Shown here in pieces: positions 1 through 10,701 of a stretch of 64,000 nt of DNA. The position numbers were made by a program, and so were the translations under genes. Origin of the DNA: an uncultured Pelagibacteraceae bacterium. GTDB taxonomy: Bacteria; Pseudomonadota; Alphaproteobacteria; Pelagibacterales; Pelagibacteraceae. The stretch's first letter is position 1; every line of letters begins with the position of its first letter. Under the pieces are notes generated by a model that worked only from the letters and a program-made list of their open reading frames with translations, made no database searches and was not told the DNA's origin. The stretch spans positions 1 to 64,000 of the forward strand of contig CACGWH010000004.1 in assembly GCA_902576765.1 (NCBI GenBank), written 5' to 3'.

Positions 1-356
1 TTTTTTGTATAAAAATGACCAAGAACAGTTGAACTCAAAGTAGTTGTAGACATTAATATTGCTGCTAAATTACTTTGGACTGACTGTACTCCATACGCAA
101 TCAAAAAAAATGGTGCAACCAAGTTTATAAAACCGATCATTGCAAACCAATGCCAGTCTTTGGAGAAAGCCTCAATCTTAATTTTTTTAAAATAACATAA
201 CAATAAAACTGGTATAGCTCCGAAAAAAACTCTTAGAAAAGCTATTGTAACTGGTCCAAATGAATAAGTTGCTATTTTGATATTAAAAAAAGCTGAAGCC
301 CATATTAATGCTAATATTGTCAATAAAAAATAATCTATTAATTTTGGTTGTCTCAT
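1..356 (-). CDS. EamA/DMT-family transporter, C-terminus truncated by window edge
   Basis: Reverse-strand translation from ATG at 356 gives MRQPKLIDYFLLTILALIWASAFFNIKIATYSFGPVTIAFLRVFFGAIP..., typical EamA N-terminus; runs off the window. Confidence 0.8.
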   Translation of the reverse strand, partial: MRQPKLIDYFLLTILALIWASAFFNIKIATYSFGPVTIAFLRVFFGAIPVLLLCYFKKIKIEAFSKDWHWFAMIGFINLVAPFFLIAYGVQSVQSNLAAILMSTTTLSSTVLGHFYTK

Positions 357-832
357 TCTGAAATTTCTTTTATTGAACCATTCGTAATTTTTTGTAAATT
401 TATAAAATCTAATTTAAATACACAATTCGGGTGTCCAGCTGCAGCGTACAAACTTTCAAATCTTTTTAAAGAATTGTCTATAAAAACATCAATCTTATTT
501 ATGTGACCTACTGGTGAAACACCCCCTATTGTAAAACCAGTTACATCTTTAACTTCATCTGCTGAAGCCATAGAAACATCTTTAATATTTAAAGTTTTTT
601 TAATCTTAATTATTGAGGCTTTTCTGTCTCCAGCAACTAAACATAAAGTAAATGAATTCTCAGTTTTAAAAAGTAAACTTTTTACAATGGCTCCAACTTC
701 GCATCCTAAAGACGAGGCGGCTTCTATTGCGGTTCTAGCTGAAGTTTTCAAAACGATCACTGTCAACTTAGGATCAAAAGCTTTTAATACCTGCTCTACT
801 CTCTTTACGGGTTCTTTATGCGATAAACTCAT
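353..832 (-). CDS. YbaK/EbsC-family aminoacyl-tRNA deacylase domain protein
   Basis: 159 aa; SLGCEVGAIVKSLLF...GGVSPVGH...YAAAGHPNCVFKL pattern of the YbaK/prolyl-tRNA editing family. Confidence 0.85.
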   Translation of the reverse strand: MSLSHKEPVKRVEQVLKAFDPKLTVIVLKTSARTAIEAASSLGCEVGAIVKSLLFKTENSFTLCLVAGDRKASIIKIKKTLNIKDVSMASADEVKDVTGFTIGGVSPVGHINKIDVFIDNSLKRFESLYAAAGHPNCVFKLDFINLQKITNGSIKEISE

Positions 833-973
833 TATTCAACTTAAAATTGTTAGTTTTTTTCTAATATTAAATATACAATTATGCGAAATATGCATAGGTG
901 TTATTAACTAAAAGAACATTATTTAACAGCCTTTTTTTGTTAATACAACGATCTGAATTACAAAGGAGAGAAA

Positions 974-2380
974 ATGAGTGCTAGTAACGTTTTAAAATTT
1001 ATAAAAGATAAAGAAGCTGAATTTGTAGATTTAAGATTTACAGATCCAAGAGGAAAACTTCAACATTTAACGATGGATACAACCGCTGTAGATGAGGGTA
1101 TGTTAAATGAGGGTGTTTTTTTTGATGGATCTTCTATAGCTGGATGGAAAGCAATAAATGAATCTGATATGATTTTAAAACCAGATTTATCAAGATTTTT
1201 TTTAGATCCTTTTACTTCACATAACACAGTAGTAATTTTTTGTGATATTTTAGATGCAATTAAAAAAACACCTTATGAAAGAGATCCTAGAGGTGTAGCA
1301 AAAAAAGCTGAGGAATATTTAAAATCCTCAGGAATTGGTGACAAAGCTTTTTTTGGTCCTGAACCTGAGTTTTTTGTATTTGATGATGTACGAATTAAAA
1401 ATGATATGAACGAATGTGGATTTATTTTAGACAGTAAGGAAGGTCCTTACAATTCTGGTAAAGAATATGAAAATGGTAACATGGGTCATAGACCTGGAGT
1501 AAAAGGTGGATATTTTCCTGTAGCTCCAGTCGACAGTGAACAAGACATGCGAAGTGAATACTTAAAAAACTTAAAAGAAGTTGGAATTAAAGTTGAAAAA
1601 CATCACCATGAGGTTGCTCCAAGTCAACATGAGTTAGGAATGTATTTCGGAACACTAGTTCAACAAGCAGATAATGTTCAACTATATAAATACGTTGTAC
1701 AAATGGTAACACATTCTTTCGGCAAAACAGCAACTTTTATGCCAAAACCAGTAGCTGGTGATAATGGTTCAGGTATGCACACCCACCAATCGATATGGAA
1801 AGGAGACACTCCAGTGTTTTCAGGTGATGCATATGCGGGATTATCTGAAACAGCTTTACATTATATTGGTGGAATACTAAAACATGCTAAAGCAATTAAC
1901 GCTTTTGCTAACGCTACAACTAATAGTTATAAAAGATTAATACCAGGTTTTGAAGCTCCGGTGCTTTTAGCTTATTCTGCAAGAAATAGATCTGCCTCTT
2001 GCAGAATTCCTATAACATTGAGTAAAAAAGGTGCTCGATGTGAAATTAGATTCCCTGATGCATCTGGAAATCCATATTTAACATTTGCCGCTATGTTAAT
2101 GGCAGGAATAGACGGAATTAAAAATAAAATACACCCGGGTGAGTCTTTTGATAAAGATTTATATGAACTTCCACCTGAAGAAGTAAAATCTATTCCAACT
2201 GTTTGTGGTTCTTTAAGAGAAGCAATGGAGAGTTTAGATAAAGATAGAGAATTCTTAACTCAAGGTGGCGTATTTACAGATGATCAAATTGACGCTTATA
2301 TTGCTCTTAAATTTGAAGAAATTCATAAGTTTGAGCATGCACCTCATCCAGTTGAATTTGAGATGTATTATAGCTGTTAG
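974..2380 (+). CDS. glnA: Glutamine synthetase type I
   Basis: 468 aa with [44 protein letters not shown] motifs; GGAG RBS upstream. Confidence 0.98.
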   Translation: MSASNVLKFIKDKEAEFVDLRFTDPRGKLQHLTMDTTAVDEGMLNEGVFFDGSSIAGWKAINESDMILKPDLSRFFLDPFTSHNTVVIFCDILDAIKKTPYERDPRGVAKKAEEYLKSSGIGDKAFFGPEPEFFVFDDVRIKNDMNECGFILDSKEGPYNSGKEYENGNMGHRPGVKGGYFPVAPVDSEQDMRSEYLKNLKEVGIKVEKHHHEVAPSQHELGMYFGTLVQQADNVQLYKYVVQMVTHSFGKTATFMPKPVAGDNGSGMHTHQSIWKGDTPVFSGDAYAGLSETALHYIGGILKHAKAINAFANATTNSYKRLIPGFEAPVLLAYSARNRSASCRIPITLSKKGARCEIRFPDASGNPYLTFAAMLMAGIDGIKNKIHPGESFDKDLYELPPEEVKSIPTVCGSLREAMESLDKDREFLTQGGVFTDDQIDAYIALKFEEIHKFEHAPHPVEFEMYYSC

Positions 2381-2388
2381 TAACTAAA

Positions 2389-2559
2389 TTACTGTTTAGT
2401 TGTAGCTATTGTATCTTTGTTAATACCTTTTTTAACAACGTAATCCTGTGTGCCATTAGCACCAGTTTCAACTTCCTTACGTAGATTTTTAAAAAAAGAT
2501 TTTTCTTTTAAAGAATCTTTTAGGTCTTTAACAAGATTTTTAAATTCAAATTTATTCAT
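2389..2559 (-). CDS. Small hypothetical protein (56 aa), absent from the supplied ORF track
   Basis: Manual translation: MNKFEFKNLVKDLKDSLKEKSFFKNLRKEVETGANGTQDYVVKKGINKDTIATTKQ*. Fills an otherwise empty gap, convergent to glnA. Confidence 0.5.
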   Translation of the reverse strand: MNKFEFKNLVKDLKDSLKEKSFFKNLRKEVETGANGTQDYVVKKGINKDTIATTKQ

Positions 2560-2625
2560 GAACCACTTATATCATAGATATGCATTTTATGCAATACTGG
2601 TATGCAACTTACAGGATACTCAATT

Positions 2626-2961
2626 TTAATCTATTTTGAAGGACTCTCCACACCCGCATCTCTCAGTTTCGTTGGGGTTATTAAATACAAAAGTTGAGGA
2701 AAATTCCTCTTTTTTATAGTCCATCTCAGTTCCTAATAAATACATAACTGCTGCTGAGTCTATAAAAACCTTAACACCTTTATCCTCTATTACCTCATCA
2801 GTTGGATTAAGCTCTTTAGAGTATTCCATCACATAAGACATTCCTGCACAACCTCCGGATTTAACAGAAACTCTAACTCCTAAAGCATTTTTTTCAGCAC
2901 TAGACATAATCTCTTTAATTCTATTTGCAGCATTGTCACTTAATTTAATAATCGGATTCAT
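2626..2961 (-). CDS. sufA: HesB/IscA/SufA-type Fe-S carrier protein
   Basis: 111 aa; GGCAGMSYVMEY and C-terminal ERCGCGESF cysteine motif; last gene of the suf cluster. Confidence 0.9.
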   Translation of the reverse strand: MNPIIKLSDNAANRIKEIMSSAEKNALGVRVSVKSGGCAGMSYVMEYSKELNPTDEVIEDKGVKVFIDSAAVMYLLGTEMDYKKEEFSSTFVFNNPNETERCGCGESFKID

Positions 2962-3257
2962 TATAAATTTAACTCCAACTTAGCTGCATCAGACATCATA
3001 TCTTTAGTCCATGGTGGATCCCAAACTAATTGTAAATCAACATCATCTATTTCTTCTACTTGCATAGCTCCTTCTTTAACCTCTTTAGGTAGACTTTCTG
3101 CAACAGGGCAATTTGGTGTGGTTAATGTCATTTTTATTTCAGCTTTTCTACCATTCACTTTAATATCATAAATTAAACCTAATTCATAAATATTAACTGG
3201 TAATTCAGGATCATAAATTTTTCTAATTTCACTGATTATTTTATCTTTCACTTCCAT
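2961..3257 (-). CDS. sufT: SUF system DUF59/MIP18-family protein (SufT-like)
   Basis: 98 aa; YDPELPVNIYELGLIYDI...MTLTTPNCPVAESLP motif; inside suf operon. Confidence 0.85.
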   Translation of the reverse strand: MEVKDKIISEIRKIYDPELPVNIYELGLIYDIKVNGRKAEIKMTLTTPNCPVAESLPKEVKEGAMQVEEIDDVDLQLVWDPPWTKDMMSDAAKLELNL

Positions 3258-3262
3258 AAATA

Positions 3263-3727
3263 TTAATTCTCTGTGCTCACTTCTTTTCCATCATTTTCCA
3301 TTGCTGAAACTAATGTATGCCATGATAAAGTCGCACACTTAACTCTCATTGGATATTGTTTTACTCCTGAAAGACACATTAACTTTGTTTTATCATCTTC
3401 TTTTAAAATTTTATTTTTTAATTCAGGATTTTCTTTTATCATTCCTAAAAAATCCTCAATAATTTCTTTAGCCTCGTTATCACTTTTACCTTTTATCAAA
3501 TCTGTCATTATAGATGCAGATGCCATAGATATTGCACAACCACTTCCTTCAAAAGATATATCCTCAACTTTTCTTTGATCGTTCAATTTTAAATATACAT
3601 GGACATTATCACCGCATAATGGATTGTTACCTTTAGCATCTTTATTAAAATTTTCTGTTTTACCTAAATTTCTTGGATTTTTTCCATGTTCCAAAATTAT
3701 TTCTTGATATAATTCTTTTAAGTTCAT
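3263..3727 (-). CDS. sufU: SufU/IscU-like Fe-S scaffold
   Basis: 154 aa; HGKNPRNLGK, GNNPLCGDNV, GSGCAISMASASIMTDLIKGK, CATLSWHTL motifs. Confidence 0.92.
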   Translation of the reverse strand: MNLKELYQEIILEHGKNPRNLGKTENFNKDAKGNNPLCGDNVHVYLKLNDQRKVEDISFEGSGCAISMASASIMTDLIKGKSDNEAKEIIEDFLGMIKENPELKNKILKEDDKTKLMCLSGVKQYPMRVKCATLSWHTLVSAMENDGKEVSTEN

Positions 3728-4872
3728 TTTAAATCAAAAATCTTTTTACAATTACTAATTCCTTCATTCAATTTATCCAAGTCATCTTTAGAATTATAAA
3801 CTCCTAAAGATGCTCTTGCGCTGGCAGGAATGCCTAATTTATCATGAAGTATTTGACAACAATGATGGCCTGCTCTAATTGCGACTCCTGTTTCATCTAA
3901 AATAGTTGCAATATCATGTGGATGAACACCTTTAATTGTAAAGGATAATACTCCACTACGTTTTTTAGGATTTCCAATTAATTTAACAGAATTGTTTTTT
4001 TGTAAAATTTCTTGTCCATATTCTATTAATTCTTTTTCATGCTTTATAATTTTTTCGATGCCAATACTTTCTAAAAATTTTATTGACTGATCAAAAGCAA
4101 TTACTTGAGCAGTAGCCATTGTTCCAGCTTCATACTTATTGGGAAGTTCAAGCCATTTCTTTTTTCCATACAATACACCGAGACCTGTCGGCCCATACAT
4201 TTTATGACATGAAATTGCATAAAAATCACAATCTAAGTCTTGCATGTCTAATTTCAAATGTGGTCCTCCTTGACAACCATCAACAACAACTACAATTCCT
4301 TTTGAGTGAGCCAACTGAGTTATTTCTTTAATTGGCAATACAGCGCCAGTTACATTAGACAAGTGAGTAATGGCAATAACTTTTGTTTTTTCTGTAATTT
4401 CTTTTTCGATATTTTCTATTGGTAAATCTCCATCTTCATTAATTTCAGCAAATTTTATCTTAATATTTTTAGACTTTCTTAAAAAGTGCCAAGGAACATA
4501 ATTTGAATGATGTTCTAATTCTGTGATTAAAACTTCATCATTTGGTTCAAGAATTGATTGTCCAAGCGTGTTTGCAACTAAATTTAAAGCTTCGGTGGCT
4601 CCTTTAGTAAATACAATTTCATTTTTATCTTTAGCATTTATGTATTTTTGGACTGAAGATCTAGTATTTTCATACAAATTAGTCGCTGCTACTGCCAAAT
4701 AATGCAAACTTCTTCCAACGTTAGAAAATTGTTTAGAATAAAAGTCGTTAATTCTATCTAGAACAACTTTGGGTTTTTGTGAAGAATTGGCACTATCCAA
4801 ATAAACCAGATCATTATTTTGAATTTTTTCATCAAAAATCGGGAACTCTTTTTTAATATTATCTATATTCAT
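3724..4872 (-). CDS. sufS: Cysteine desulfurase SufS
   Basis: 382 aa; YLDSANSSQKP, ELEHHSNYVPW, SCHKMYGPTGLGVLYGK, RAGHHCCQ motifs. Confidence 0.95.
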   Translation of the reverse strand: MNIDNIKKEFPIFDEKIQNNDLVYLDSANSSQKPKVVLDRINDFYSKQFSNVGRSLHYLAVAATNLYENTRSSVQKYINAKDKNEIVFTKGATEALNLVANTLGQSILEPNDEVLITELEHHSNYVPWHFLRKSKNIKIKFAEINEDGDLPIENIEKEITEKTKVIAITHLSNVTGAVLPIKEITQLAHSKGIVVVVDGCQGGPHLKLDMQDLDCDFYAISCHKMYGPTGLGVLYGKKKWLELPNKYEAGTMATAQVIAFDQSIKFLESIGIEKIIKHEKELIEYGQEILQKNNSVKLIGNPKKRSGVLSFTIKGVHPHDIATILDETGVAIRAGHHCCQILHDKLGIPASARASLGVYNSKDDLDKLNEGISNCKKIFDLK

Positions 4873-6116
4873 TCTTTCAATCCAATCATATTTTTTATCA
4901 AATTTTTAATTTCTAAATCCGTAATTTTTTCAACAACATCCAACATAAAACCATTAATCAAAAGTTCTTTGGATTGTTTGTAATTTAGACCTCTAGACAT
5001 CAAGTAAAAAATTGAGTCTTCATTAAGACTACCAGAAGCTGATCCATGAGAACATTTTACATCATCAGCATAAATTTCTAATTCAGGTTTCGCATTAAAC
5101 TCTGATGTCTCATCTAATAGTATCGCTTTGCTTAATTGATAACCATCTGTTTTTTGAGCTTTAGAGTCTACATATATTCGTCCTTGATAAGCAGCTTTGG
5201 AATTTTTTCCAAGTACACTTTTTATTAATTGATAACTTTTGGTGTTTTCTACTAAATGATTTACTGTTGATCTGATTTCGTGTTGTTGATCATTTTTTAA
5301 TGAAAAAATACCGTTTATAAATGCTGATGAATATTCACCTCCAAGATTACAATTTATTTCATTTTTAAAATAATTTGAACCTGCAGAAAATATAAATGTT
5401 TCTGAAATACTATTTTTTTCTTGATCAATATTATTGTACGAATATTTGAGATTTTGATTTAATGATTTATCAATCTTATAATTTTTTAAAATTGAATCAT
5501 TTTTTAATTTAAAGTTATAAAAAATATTCATAAAATTTTTATCAGTAGTGTCATTAAAAAAATCTATCAACTTTAATGAACTGTTTTGTTCAAGCTCAAA
5601 ATCTAACCTTAAATTTATATTCTTTGATTTCATTTTCTGATTGGTTAAATGATAAATGACAAGAGGTTTTTTTATTGAGTAACCTTTTTTAACTAAAATC
5701 TTATAATATTTATTACTAAAGGCATTATTCAAATTAACTAAAGAGTTTTTGACACTAAAATTATCCTCAAATTTAATATCATCATATATTTCTATCTGAT
5801 TTTTATCCTCATAACCAAATTCTATTTTTTCTATTCTCCCATTAATAAAAATAATTTTATTGTGCTCTAAACCATCGATATAAATTGATGTATCAATTTT
5901 ATTTGTTGTAGAATAATCGTTGTAAAAACTTATGTTCTCAATATTTTTATTTATGATTTGACTAAGATCTAAAAATTTCCAATTTTCAAGTTTTTTACTC
6001 GGAAAGCCATTTTCAATAAATTTATCTAATTCATCTTTTTTAAATTTAATATCTTTTTCTGAGAAATTAGATATCTTTAATATTTTTTCAAAATCTATCT
6101 TTAATTGCTCTTTCAT
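4869..6116 (-). CDS. sufD: Fe-S assembly protein SufD
   Basis: 415 aa; C-terminal GRIYVDSKAQKTDGYQLSKAILL...KPELEIYADDVKCSHGSASG. Confidence 0.92.
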   Translation of the reverse strand: MKEQLKIDFEKILKISNFSEKDIKFKKDELDKFIENGFPSKKLENWKFLDLSQIINKNIENISFYNDYSTTNKIDTSIYIDGLEHNKIIFINGRIEKIEFGYEDKNQIEIYDDIKFEDNFSVKNSLVNLNNAFSNKYYKILVKKGYSIKKPLVIYHLTNQKMKSKNINLRLDFELEQNSSLKLIDFFNDTTDKNFMNIFYNFKLKNDSILKNYKIDKSLNQNLKYSYNNIDQEKNSISETFIFSAGSNYFKNEINCNLGGEYSSAFINGIFSLKNDQQHEIRSTVNHLVENTKSYQLIKSVLGKNSKAAYQGRIYVDSKAQKTDGYQLSKAILLDETSEFNAKPELEIYADDVKCSHGSASGSLNEDSIFYLMSRGLNYKQSKELLINGFMLDVVEKITDLEIKNLIKNMIGLKE

Positions 6117-6851
6117 TTAATTAAAACTTTCATATCCCTTTTTTTCTAGTTCTATTGCAAGCTCTGGGCCGCCTGACTTTATTATTTTTCCATTCATTAA
6201 AACATGAACAAAGTCTGGCTTTATATAATCTAATAGTCTTTGATAATGGGTAATTATCAAAAACGAATTTTCGTTATTACGCAGAGTGTTTACTCCATCT
6301 GCCACTATTTTAAGAGCATCAATATCTAAGCCTGAGTCTGTTTCGTCTAATATTGATAATTTAGGTGCCAACATTGACATTTGTAAAATTTCATTTTTCT
6401 TTTTTTCACCCCCAGAAAAACCAACATTAAGTTGTCTATTTAATTTTTCTTCATCAAATTTAAGCTCTTTTGCTTTATCTTTTACGAGTTTTAAAAACTC
6501 AATAGCATCAAGTTCTTTCTGACCTCGGGCTTTTCTAATGGCATTTAAAGAAGTTTTTAAAAAAATATTAGTATTTACACCTGGGATTTCTAATGGATAT
6601 TGAAATGCTAAAAAAATACCTTTATGTGCCCGTTCCTCTGTCTCCAAATCAAATAAATTATTATTTTCAAATAAAACTTCCCCTGAAATTTCATATCCTT
6701 TTTTACCTGACAAAATATTTGATAATGTGCTTTTACCTGATCCATTTGGGCCCATTATTGCATGCACCTCTCCTGGATTTATATTTAACGAAAAACCTTT
6801 TAAAATTGACTTGTTTTCAACATTTGCGTTTAAATTATTAATTTTTAGCAT
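6117..6851 (-). CDS. sufC: Fe-S assembly ATPase SufC
   Basis: ABC ATPase: GPNGSGKSTLSNILSG, GFSGGEKKKNEILQM. The ORF-track start at 6941 is an artefact reading through sufB; native start is MLKINNLN at 6851. Confidence 0.95.
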   Translation of the reverse strand: MLKINNLNANVENKSILKGFSLNINPGEVHAIMGPNGSGKSTLSNILSGKKGYEISGEVLFENNNLFDLETEERAHKGIFLAFQYPLEIPGVNTNIFLKTSLNAIRKARGQKELDAIEFLKLVKDKAKELKFDEEKLNRQLNVGFSGGEKKKNEILQMSMLAPKLSILDETDSGLDIDALKIVADGVNTLRNNENSFLIITHYQRLLDYIKPDFVHVLMNGKIIKSGGPELAIELEKKGYESFN

Positions 6852-8293
6852 TAGCCAACGCTCCCCTCTAAACTTATGCCTACTAGTTTTTGTGCCTCTA
6901 CGGCAAACTCCATAGGTAACTGTTGAAGAACTTCTTTGCAAAAACCATTTACGATCAATCCCACTGCCTCTTCAGGGTTAAGTCCTCTCTGTTGACAATA
7001 ATGCAATTGTTCCTCACTTATTTTTGATGTTGTTGCTTCATGAGCAATATTAGAATCAAAATTTTTATTTTTGATGTATGGAACTGTATGAGCACCACAT
7101 TTGTTGCCCATTAATAAAGAGTCACATTGAGTGTAATTACTTGAGTTTTTTGCTTTTGAATTAATATCAACAAGACCTCTATAAGTCATGTCTGAAAATC
7201 CTGCGCTTATTCCTTTCGAAATAATTTTACTTTTTGTGTTTTTTCCTAAGTGTATCATCTTAGTTCCTGTGTCAGCTTTTTGATGATTGTTTGTTATAGC
7301 TATTGAGTAAAATTCACCTATTGAATTATCACCTTTTAAAATACAACTTGGATATTTCCATGTAATAGCTGAGCCTGTTTCTACTTGTGTCCATGAAATT
7401 TTAGAATTTTTTCCTTTACATAATCCTCTTTTAGTAACAAAATTATAAATACCACCTTTACCATTTTCATCACCTGGGTACCAATTTTGAACAGTAGAAT
7501 ATTTTATTTCTGCATCATCTAAAGCAATTAATTCCACGTTAGCTGCATGTAATTGATTTTCATCTCTCATTGGTGCAGTACATCCTTCAAGATAACTCAC
7601 ATAACTTCCTTTATCTGCTATAATGAGTGTTCTTTCGAACTGTCCTGTCTCAGATGCATTTATTCTAAAATAAGTTGAAAGCTCCATTGGACATCTTACT
7701 CCCTCAGGTATGTAAACGAATGATCCATCTGTGAATACTGCCGAATTTAAAGTTGCAAAAAAATGATCTGTAGTTGGTATTACCGTACCAAGATATTTTT
7801 TTACTAGATCTGGATGTTTTTGAATGGCTTCGGACATTGAACAAAAAATTATTCCTTGTTTAGTTAATTCTTCTTTAAAGGTTGTTGCAACAGAAACAGA
7901 GTCAAACACAGCATCTACTGCTATTCCGTTTAGTCTTGCTTGTTCTTGTAAAGGGATACCTAATTTTTTATAAGTTTCTAAAAGCTTTGGATCAAGCTCA
8001 TCAAGACTTTTCGGTTTATCCTTCATGCTTTTTGGTGCAGAATAATAATACAAATCTTGATAATCTATTTTAGGATATTTTGGTTTTTGCCAGTTTGGCT
8101 CTTTTAACTGTTTGAATCTTTGAAAAGCATTTAATCTGAATTCTAACATCCATTTTGGCTCTTTTTTAATATTTGAAATAAACTTTATAACTTCTTCATT
8201 TAAACCTTTGGGTGCTTTTATATTTTCAATATCAGTTGAAAATCCATATTTGTAATCTTTTAAATTTTCTATATCTTTTTCTCTTGTATCCAT
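6851..8293 (-). CDS. sufB: Fe-S assembly protein SufB
   Basis: 480 aa; [19 protein letters not shown]...[22 protein letters not shown]...[19 protein letters not shown]. Confidence 0.97.
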   Translation of the reverse strand: MDTREKDIENLKDYKYGFSTDIENIKAPKGLNEEVIKFISNIKKEPKWMLEFRLNAFQRFKQLKEPNWQKPKYPKIDYQDLYYYSAPKSMKDKPKSLDELDPKLLETYKKLGIPLQEQARLNGIAVDAVFDSVSVATTFKEELTKQGIIFCSMSEAIQKHPDLVKKYLGTVIPTTDHFFATLNSAVFTDGSFVYIPEGVRCPMELSTYFRINASETGQFERTLIIADKGSYVSYLEGCTAPMRDENQLHAANVELIALDDAEIKYSTVQNWYPGDENGKGGIYNFVTKRGLCKGKNSKISWTQVETGSAITWKYPSCILKGDNSIGEFYSIAITNNHQKADTGTKMIHLGKNTKSKIISKGISAGFSDMTYRGLVDINSKAKNSSNYTQCDSLLMGNKCGAHTVPYIKNKNFDSNIAHEATTSKISEEQLHYCQQRGLNPEEAVGLIVNGFCKEVLQQLPMEFAVEAQKLVGISLEGSVG

Positions 8294-8295
8294 TT

Positions 8296-8721
8296 TTAAA
8301 TCCGTCTTTCGCTATTATTTTTAACTAAATCATCCAGACTTTTTTCCTCAAAAAAATTATTAATATGGCTCTCTAACTCATCCCAAAGATTATGTGTTAA
8401 ACATTTAGTCGATTTACCATTGCAGCCTTTTTTAGACTCTTTTTTACATTGAACTGTTTTTACTTTTTCATCAACAGCATCAAATATATTTGTTAATTTA
8501 ATTTCTTTAGCTTTTTTATTTAAAACATATCCACCTTGTGTTCCTCTTACACTTTGTACTATTTCTTTTTTTCTCAATTTTGAAAAAATTTGCTCTAAAT
8601 AATCCAAAGAAATACCTTGTCTTAAAGAGATGTCTCTTAGAGAAACTGGATGGATATTATCAAATCTAGCGAGGTCCGCTAAAGCCATTACCGCATATCT
8701 GCCTTTAGAAGTTAATTTCAT
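8296..8721 (-). CDS. iscR: Rrf2-family Fe-S regulator IscR
   Basis: 141 aa; [32 protein letters not shown], plus C-x7-C-x6-C-x2-H ([21 protein letters not shown]), the IscR cluster-ligand arrangement; first gene of suf operon. Confidence 0.93.
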   Translation of the reverse strand: MKLTSKGRYAVMALADLARFDNIHPVSLRDISLRQGISLDYLEQIFSKLRKKEIVQSVRGTQGGYVLNKKAKEIKLTNIFDAVDEKVKTVQCKKESKKGCNGKSTKCLTHNLWDELESHINNFFEEKSLDDLVKNNSERRI

Positions 8722-8748
8722 AAATCCTTTATTTTATTGGGTATATAT

Positions 8749-8773
8749 AAACCTGACTAAAATAGTCAAGTAT
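8749..8773. promoter_or_regulatory. Predicted IscR type-1 operator
   Basis: AAACCTGACTAAAATAGTCAAGTAT matches the E. coli type-1 consensus ATASYYGACTRwwwYAGTCRRSTAT at all but one position; perfect TGACTA-AAA-TAGTCA inverted repeat at 8754-8768; 28 bp upstream of the iscR ATG. Confidence 0.85.
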
Positions 8774-8855
8774 CTGCAGTAAAAAAAAACTAACATTTTG
8801 TCACGCAGTTGTGATAAACCTAATTTTTTTTTGAGAATAATAATCAATACCAAAA

Positions 8856-9512
8856 ATGGATAATAAAGTTTTAGAAATTTTCATACCTGGTCCAGCAGGA
8901 AGACTGGAAGCAAAATATTACAAAAGTAAAAAAAATACTTCTCCTATTGCATTAGTTTTGCAACCTCATCCTCAGTATGGTGGAACTATGAATAATAAAG
9001 TTGTTGTTGAAACATTTAACACTTTTAAAGAGAATGATTTCTCAGTTTGTAGAGTAAACTTTAGAGGAGTAGGTAAAAGCGATGGTGAATTTGATAATGG
9101 TCAAGGTGAACTTGCCGATGCAGCAGCTGCATTAGATTGGTTAGAAAGGGAAAATTTTGATAACTCTCAATGTTGGGTTTCTGGTTTTTCATTTGGATCA
9201 TTAATAGCAATGCAGCTCCTTATGAGAAGACCCGAAATAAATAGATTTGTTGCTATATCTCCTCAGCCTAATGTTTATGATTTTTCTTTCCTATCACCAT
9301 GTCCTACATCTGGCGTTATAATTTATGGAAAAAAAGATGAATTAGTACCATCAGAGTATATTAGTGAGCTTAATAAGAGACTAAGTTCACAAAAAGGTAT
9401 TAAGGTAGAATTTCAAGCAGTTTCTGATGCTAATCATTTTTTTTCAAAGAGTGAAGATAATTTAATCAAGAATCTAAATAAATATATAAAAAAAGAGACT
9501 GCACTTTATTAA
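8856..9512 (+). CDS. Alpha/beta hydrolase
   Basis: 218 aa; LQPHPQYGGTMNNKVV, NFRGVGKSDGEFDNGQGELADAAAALDW, GFSFGS nucleophile elbow. Confidence 0.85.
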   Translation: MDNKVLEIFIPGPAGRLEAKYYKSKKNTSPIALVLQPHPQYGGTMNNKVVVETFNTFKENDFSVCRVNFRGVGKSDGEFDNGQGELADAAAALDWLERENFDNSQCWVSGFSFGSLIAMQLLMRRPEINRFVAISPQPNVYDFSFLSPCPTSGVIIYGKKDELVPSEYISELNKRLSSQKGIKVEFQAVSDANHFFSKSEDNLIKNLNKYIKKETALY

Positions 9513-10654
9513 AAATTTTTAGCAATAATGCCTCCACTTATAGGTCTATTACATCCTGTAGTTGATGGAAAAGAAATTGGAAGTTTTAAAAAAGATCTAA
9601 TTGCCAAATATCCAAAAGCTTGAGACTCTATAAAATCTCCATCATAATTAAATTGATCAATTAGATCTATACTTATCCGACGATTATCACTTAAATATTT
9701 TTTAATAGACTCAATTAAATGAATATTTTTTCTACCTCCACCACAAACTAAATATTTACTTGAAGTGTAATCATTCTTATTTTTTGAATATTTAATACCC
9801 TCAGAAATTAAATAAGCTGTAAAATTTGTTATGGTCGCACAACCATCCTCTAGACTAAGTCCTCTTACAAAAGAAATATCAAAATCTTTAATATCTAAAG
9901 ACTTATTATAAGAAATAGAATTAAAATTTTCTATTGTTTGATTTAATATAATTTGATTAATCTTTCCTGACTTTCCAACTGAGCCATTTTCATCAAATTT
10001 TTTATTAGTATTTTTTCTGATCCATTCATCTATTAAACAATTACCAGGTCCAATATCAAATGCTTCAATATTTTTTTTTGAAAGTTCCTCATTTTTAATT
10101 GTATTTGTAATATTAGATATTCCACCTATATTTAAAAAATTAGGACATTCTCTCTTATTTTCATTGTAAATTTTATTAGATATTAAGTTGTGAAAAATTG
10201 GAGTTAATGGTGCACCTTGACCTCCATGATTTAAATCATTTTGCCTAAAATCATAAACTACAGTTTTTCTAGTCAATTGAGATAACAAATTCCCATCTCC
10301 TAATTGTTTTGATGTTTTGTTATCAGAATCATGAAAAATTGTTTGCCCATGAAAGCCAACTAAATCTATTTTATCTCTATATTTCGTCTCAATATCTTTT
10401 ACGATTTTAATATGAAAAATTGTAATTTCCCGCTCAAGTATTTTTAATTCCTCTGAAAATTTAATTAAATCCTTTTGGGTAAAAATTTGACCCCTTAAAT
10501 CCACTAACTTTTTATGCAATTTTTCATCATATTCAAAATATTTATCTAAAATATGAGTATATTCATATTCTCCATCAGATCGAATAACTGATAAATCTAC
10601 ACCATCCATAGACGTACCGCTCATCAAACCAATAGCTGTATATATCTTTCCCAT
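9509..10654 (-). CDS. anmK: Anhydro-N-acetylmuramic acid kinase
   Basis: 381 aa; GLMSGTSMDGVD, GFHGQTIFH, QLGDGNLLSQ, NHGGQGAPLTPIFH, NIGGISN, AFDIGPGNCLIDEW. Confidence 0.95.
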   Translation of the reverse strand: MGKIYTAIGLMSGTSMDGVDLSVIRSDGEYEYTHILDKYFEYDEKLHKKLVDLRGQIFTQKDLIKFSEELKILEREITIFHIKIVKDIETKYRDKIDLVGFHGQTIFHDSDNKTSKQLGDGNLLSQLTRKTVVYDFRQNDLNHGGQGAPLTPIFHNLISNKIYNENKRECPNFLNIGGISNITNTIKNEELSKKNIEAFDIGPGNCLIDEWIRKNTNKKFDENGSVGKSGKINQIILNQTIENFNSISYNKSLDIKDFDISFVRGLSLEDGCATITNFTAYLISEGIKYSKNKNDYTSSKYLVCGGGRKNIHLIESIKKYLSDNRRISIDLIDQFNYDGDFIESQAFGYLAIRSFLKLPISFPSTTGCNRPISGGIIAKNF

Positions 10655-10701
10655 TATTATTTTTTTTTAATAAAATTTGTATATTGTAGAATTATAAGCT
10701 T

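Noticed and set aside
833-973. Possible riboswitch or NtrC/sigma-54 site upstream of glnA
   Set aside because: No recognisable TGGCAC-N5-TTGC promoter, NtrC palindrome or glutamine-riboswitch core could be found by eye.
3273-3578. 101-aa plus-strand ORF inside sufU
   Set aside because: Antisense to sufU; no protein-like motif.
6852-6941. N-terminal 30-aa extension of the sufC ORF ([16 protein letters not shown]...)
   Set aside because: Out-of-frame read through the 3' end of sufB; canonical SufC starts MLKINNLN at 6851.
8800-8818. TTGTCACGCAGTTGTGA inverted repeat upstream of the alpha/beta hydrolase
   Set aside because: Only 4-bp arms; not distinguishable from chance.
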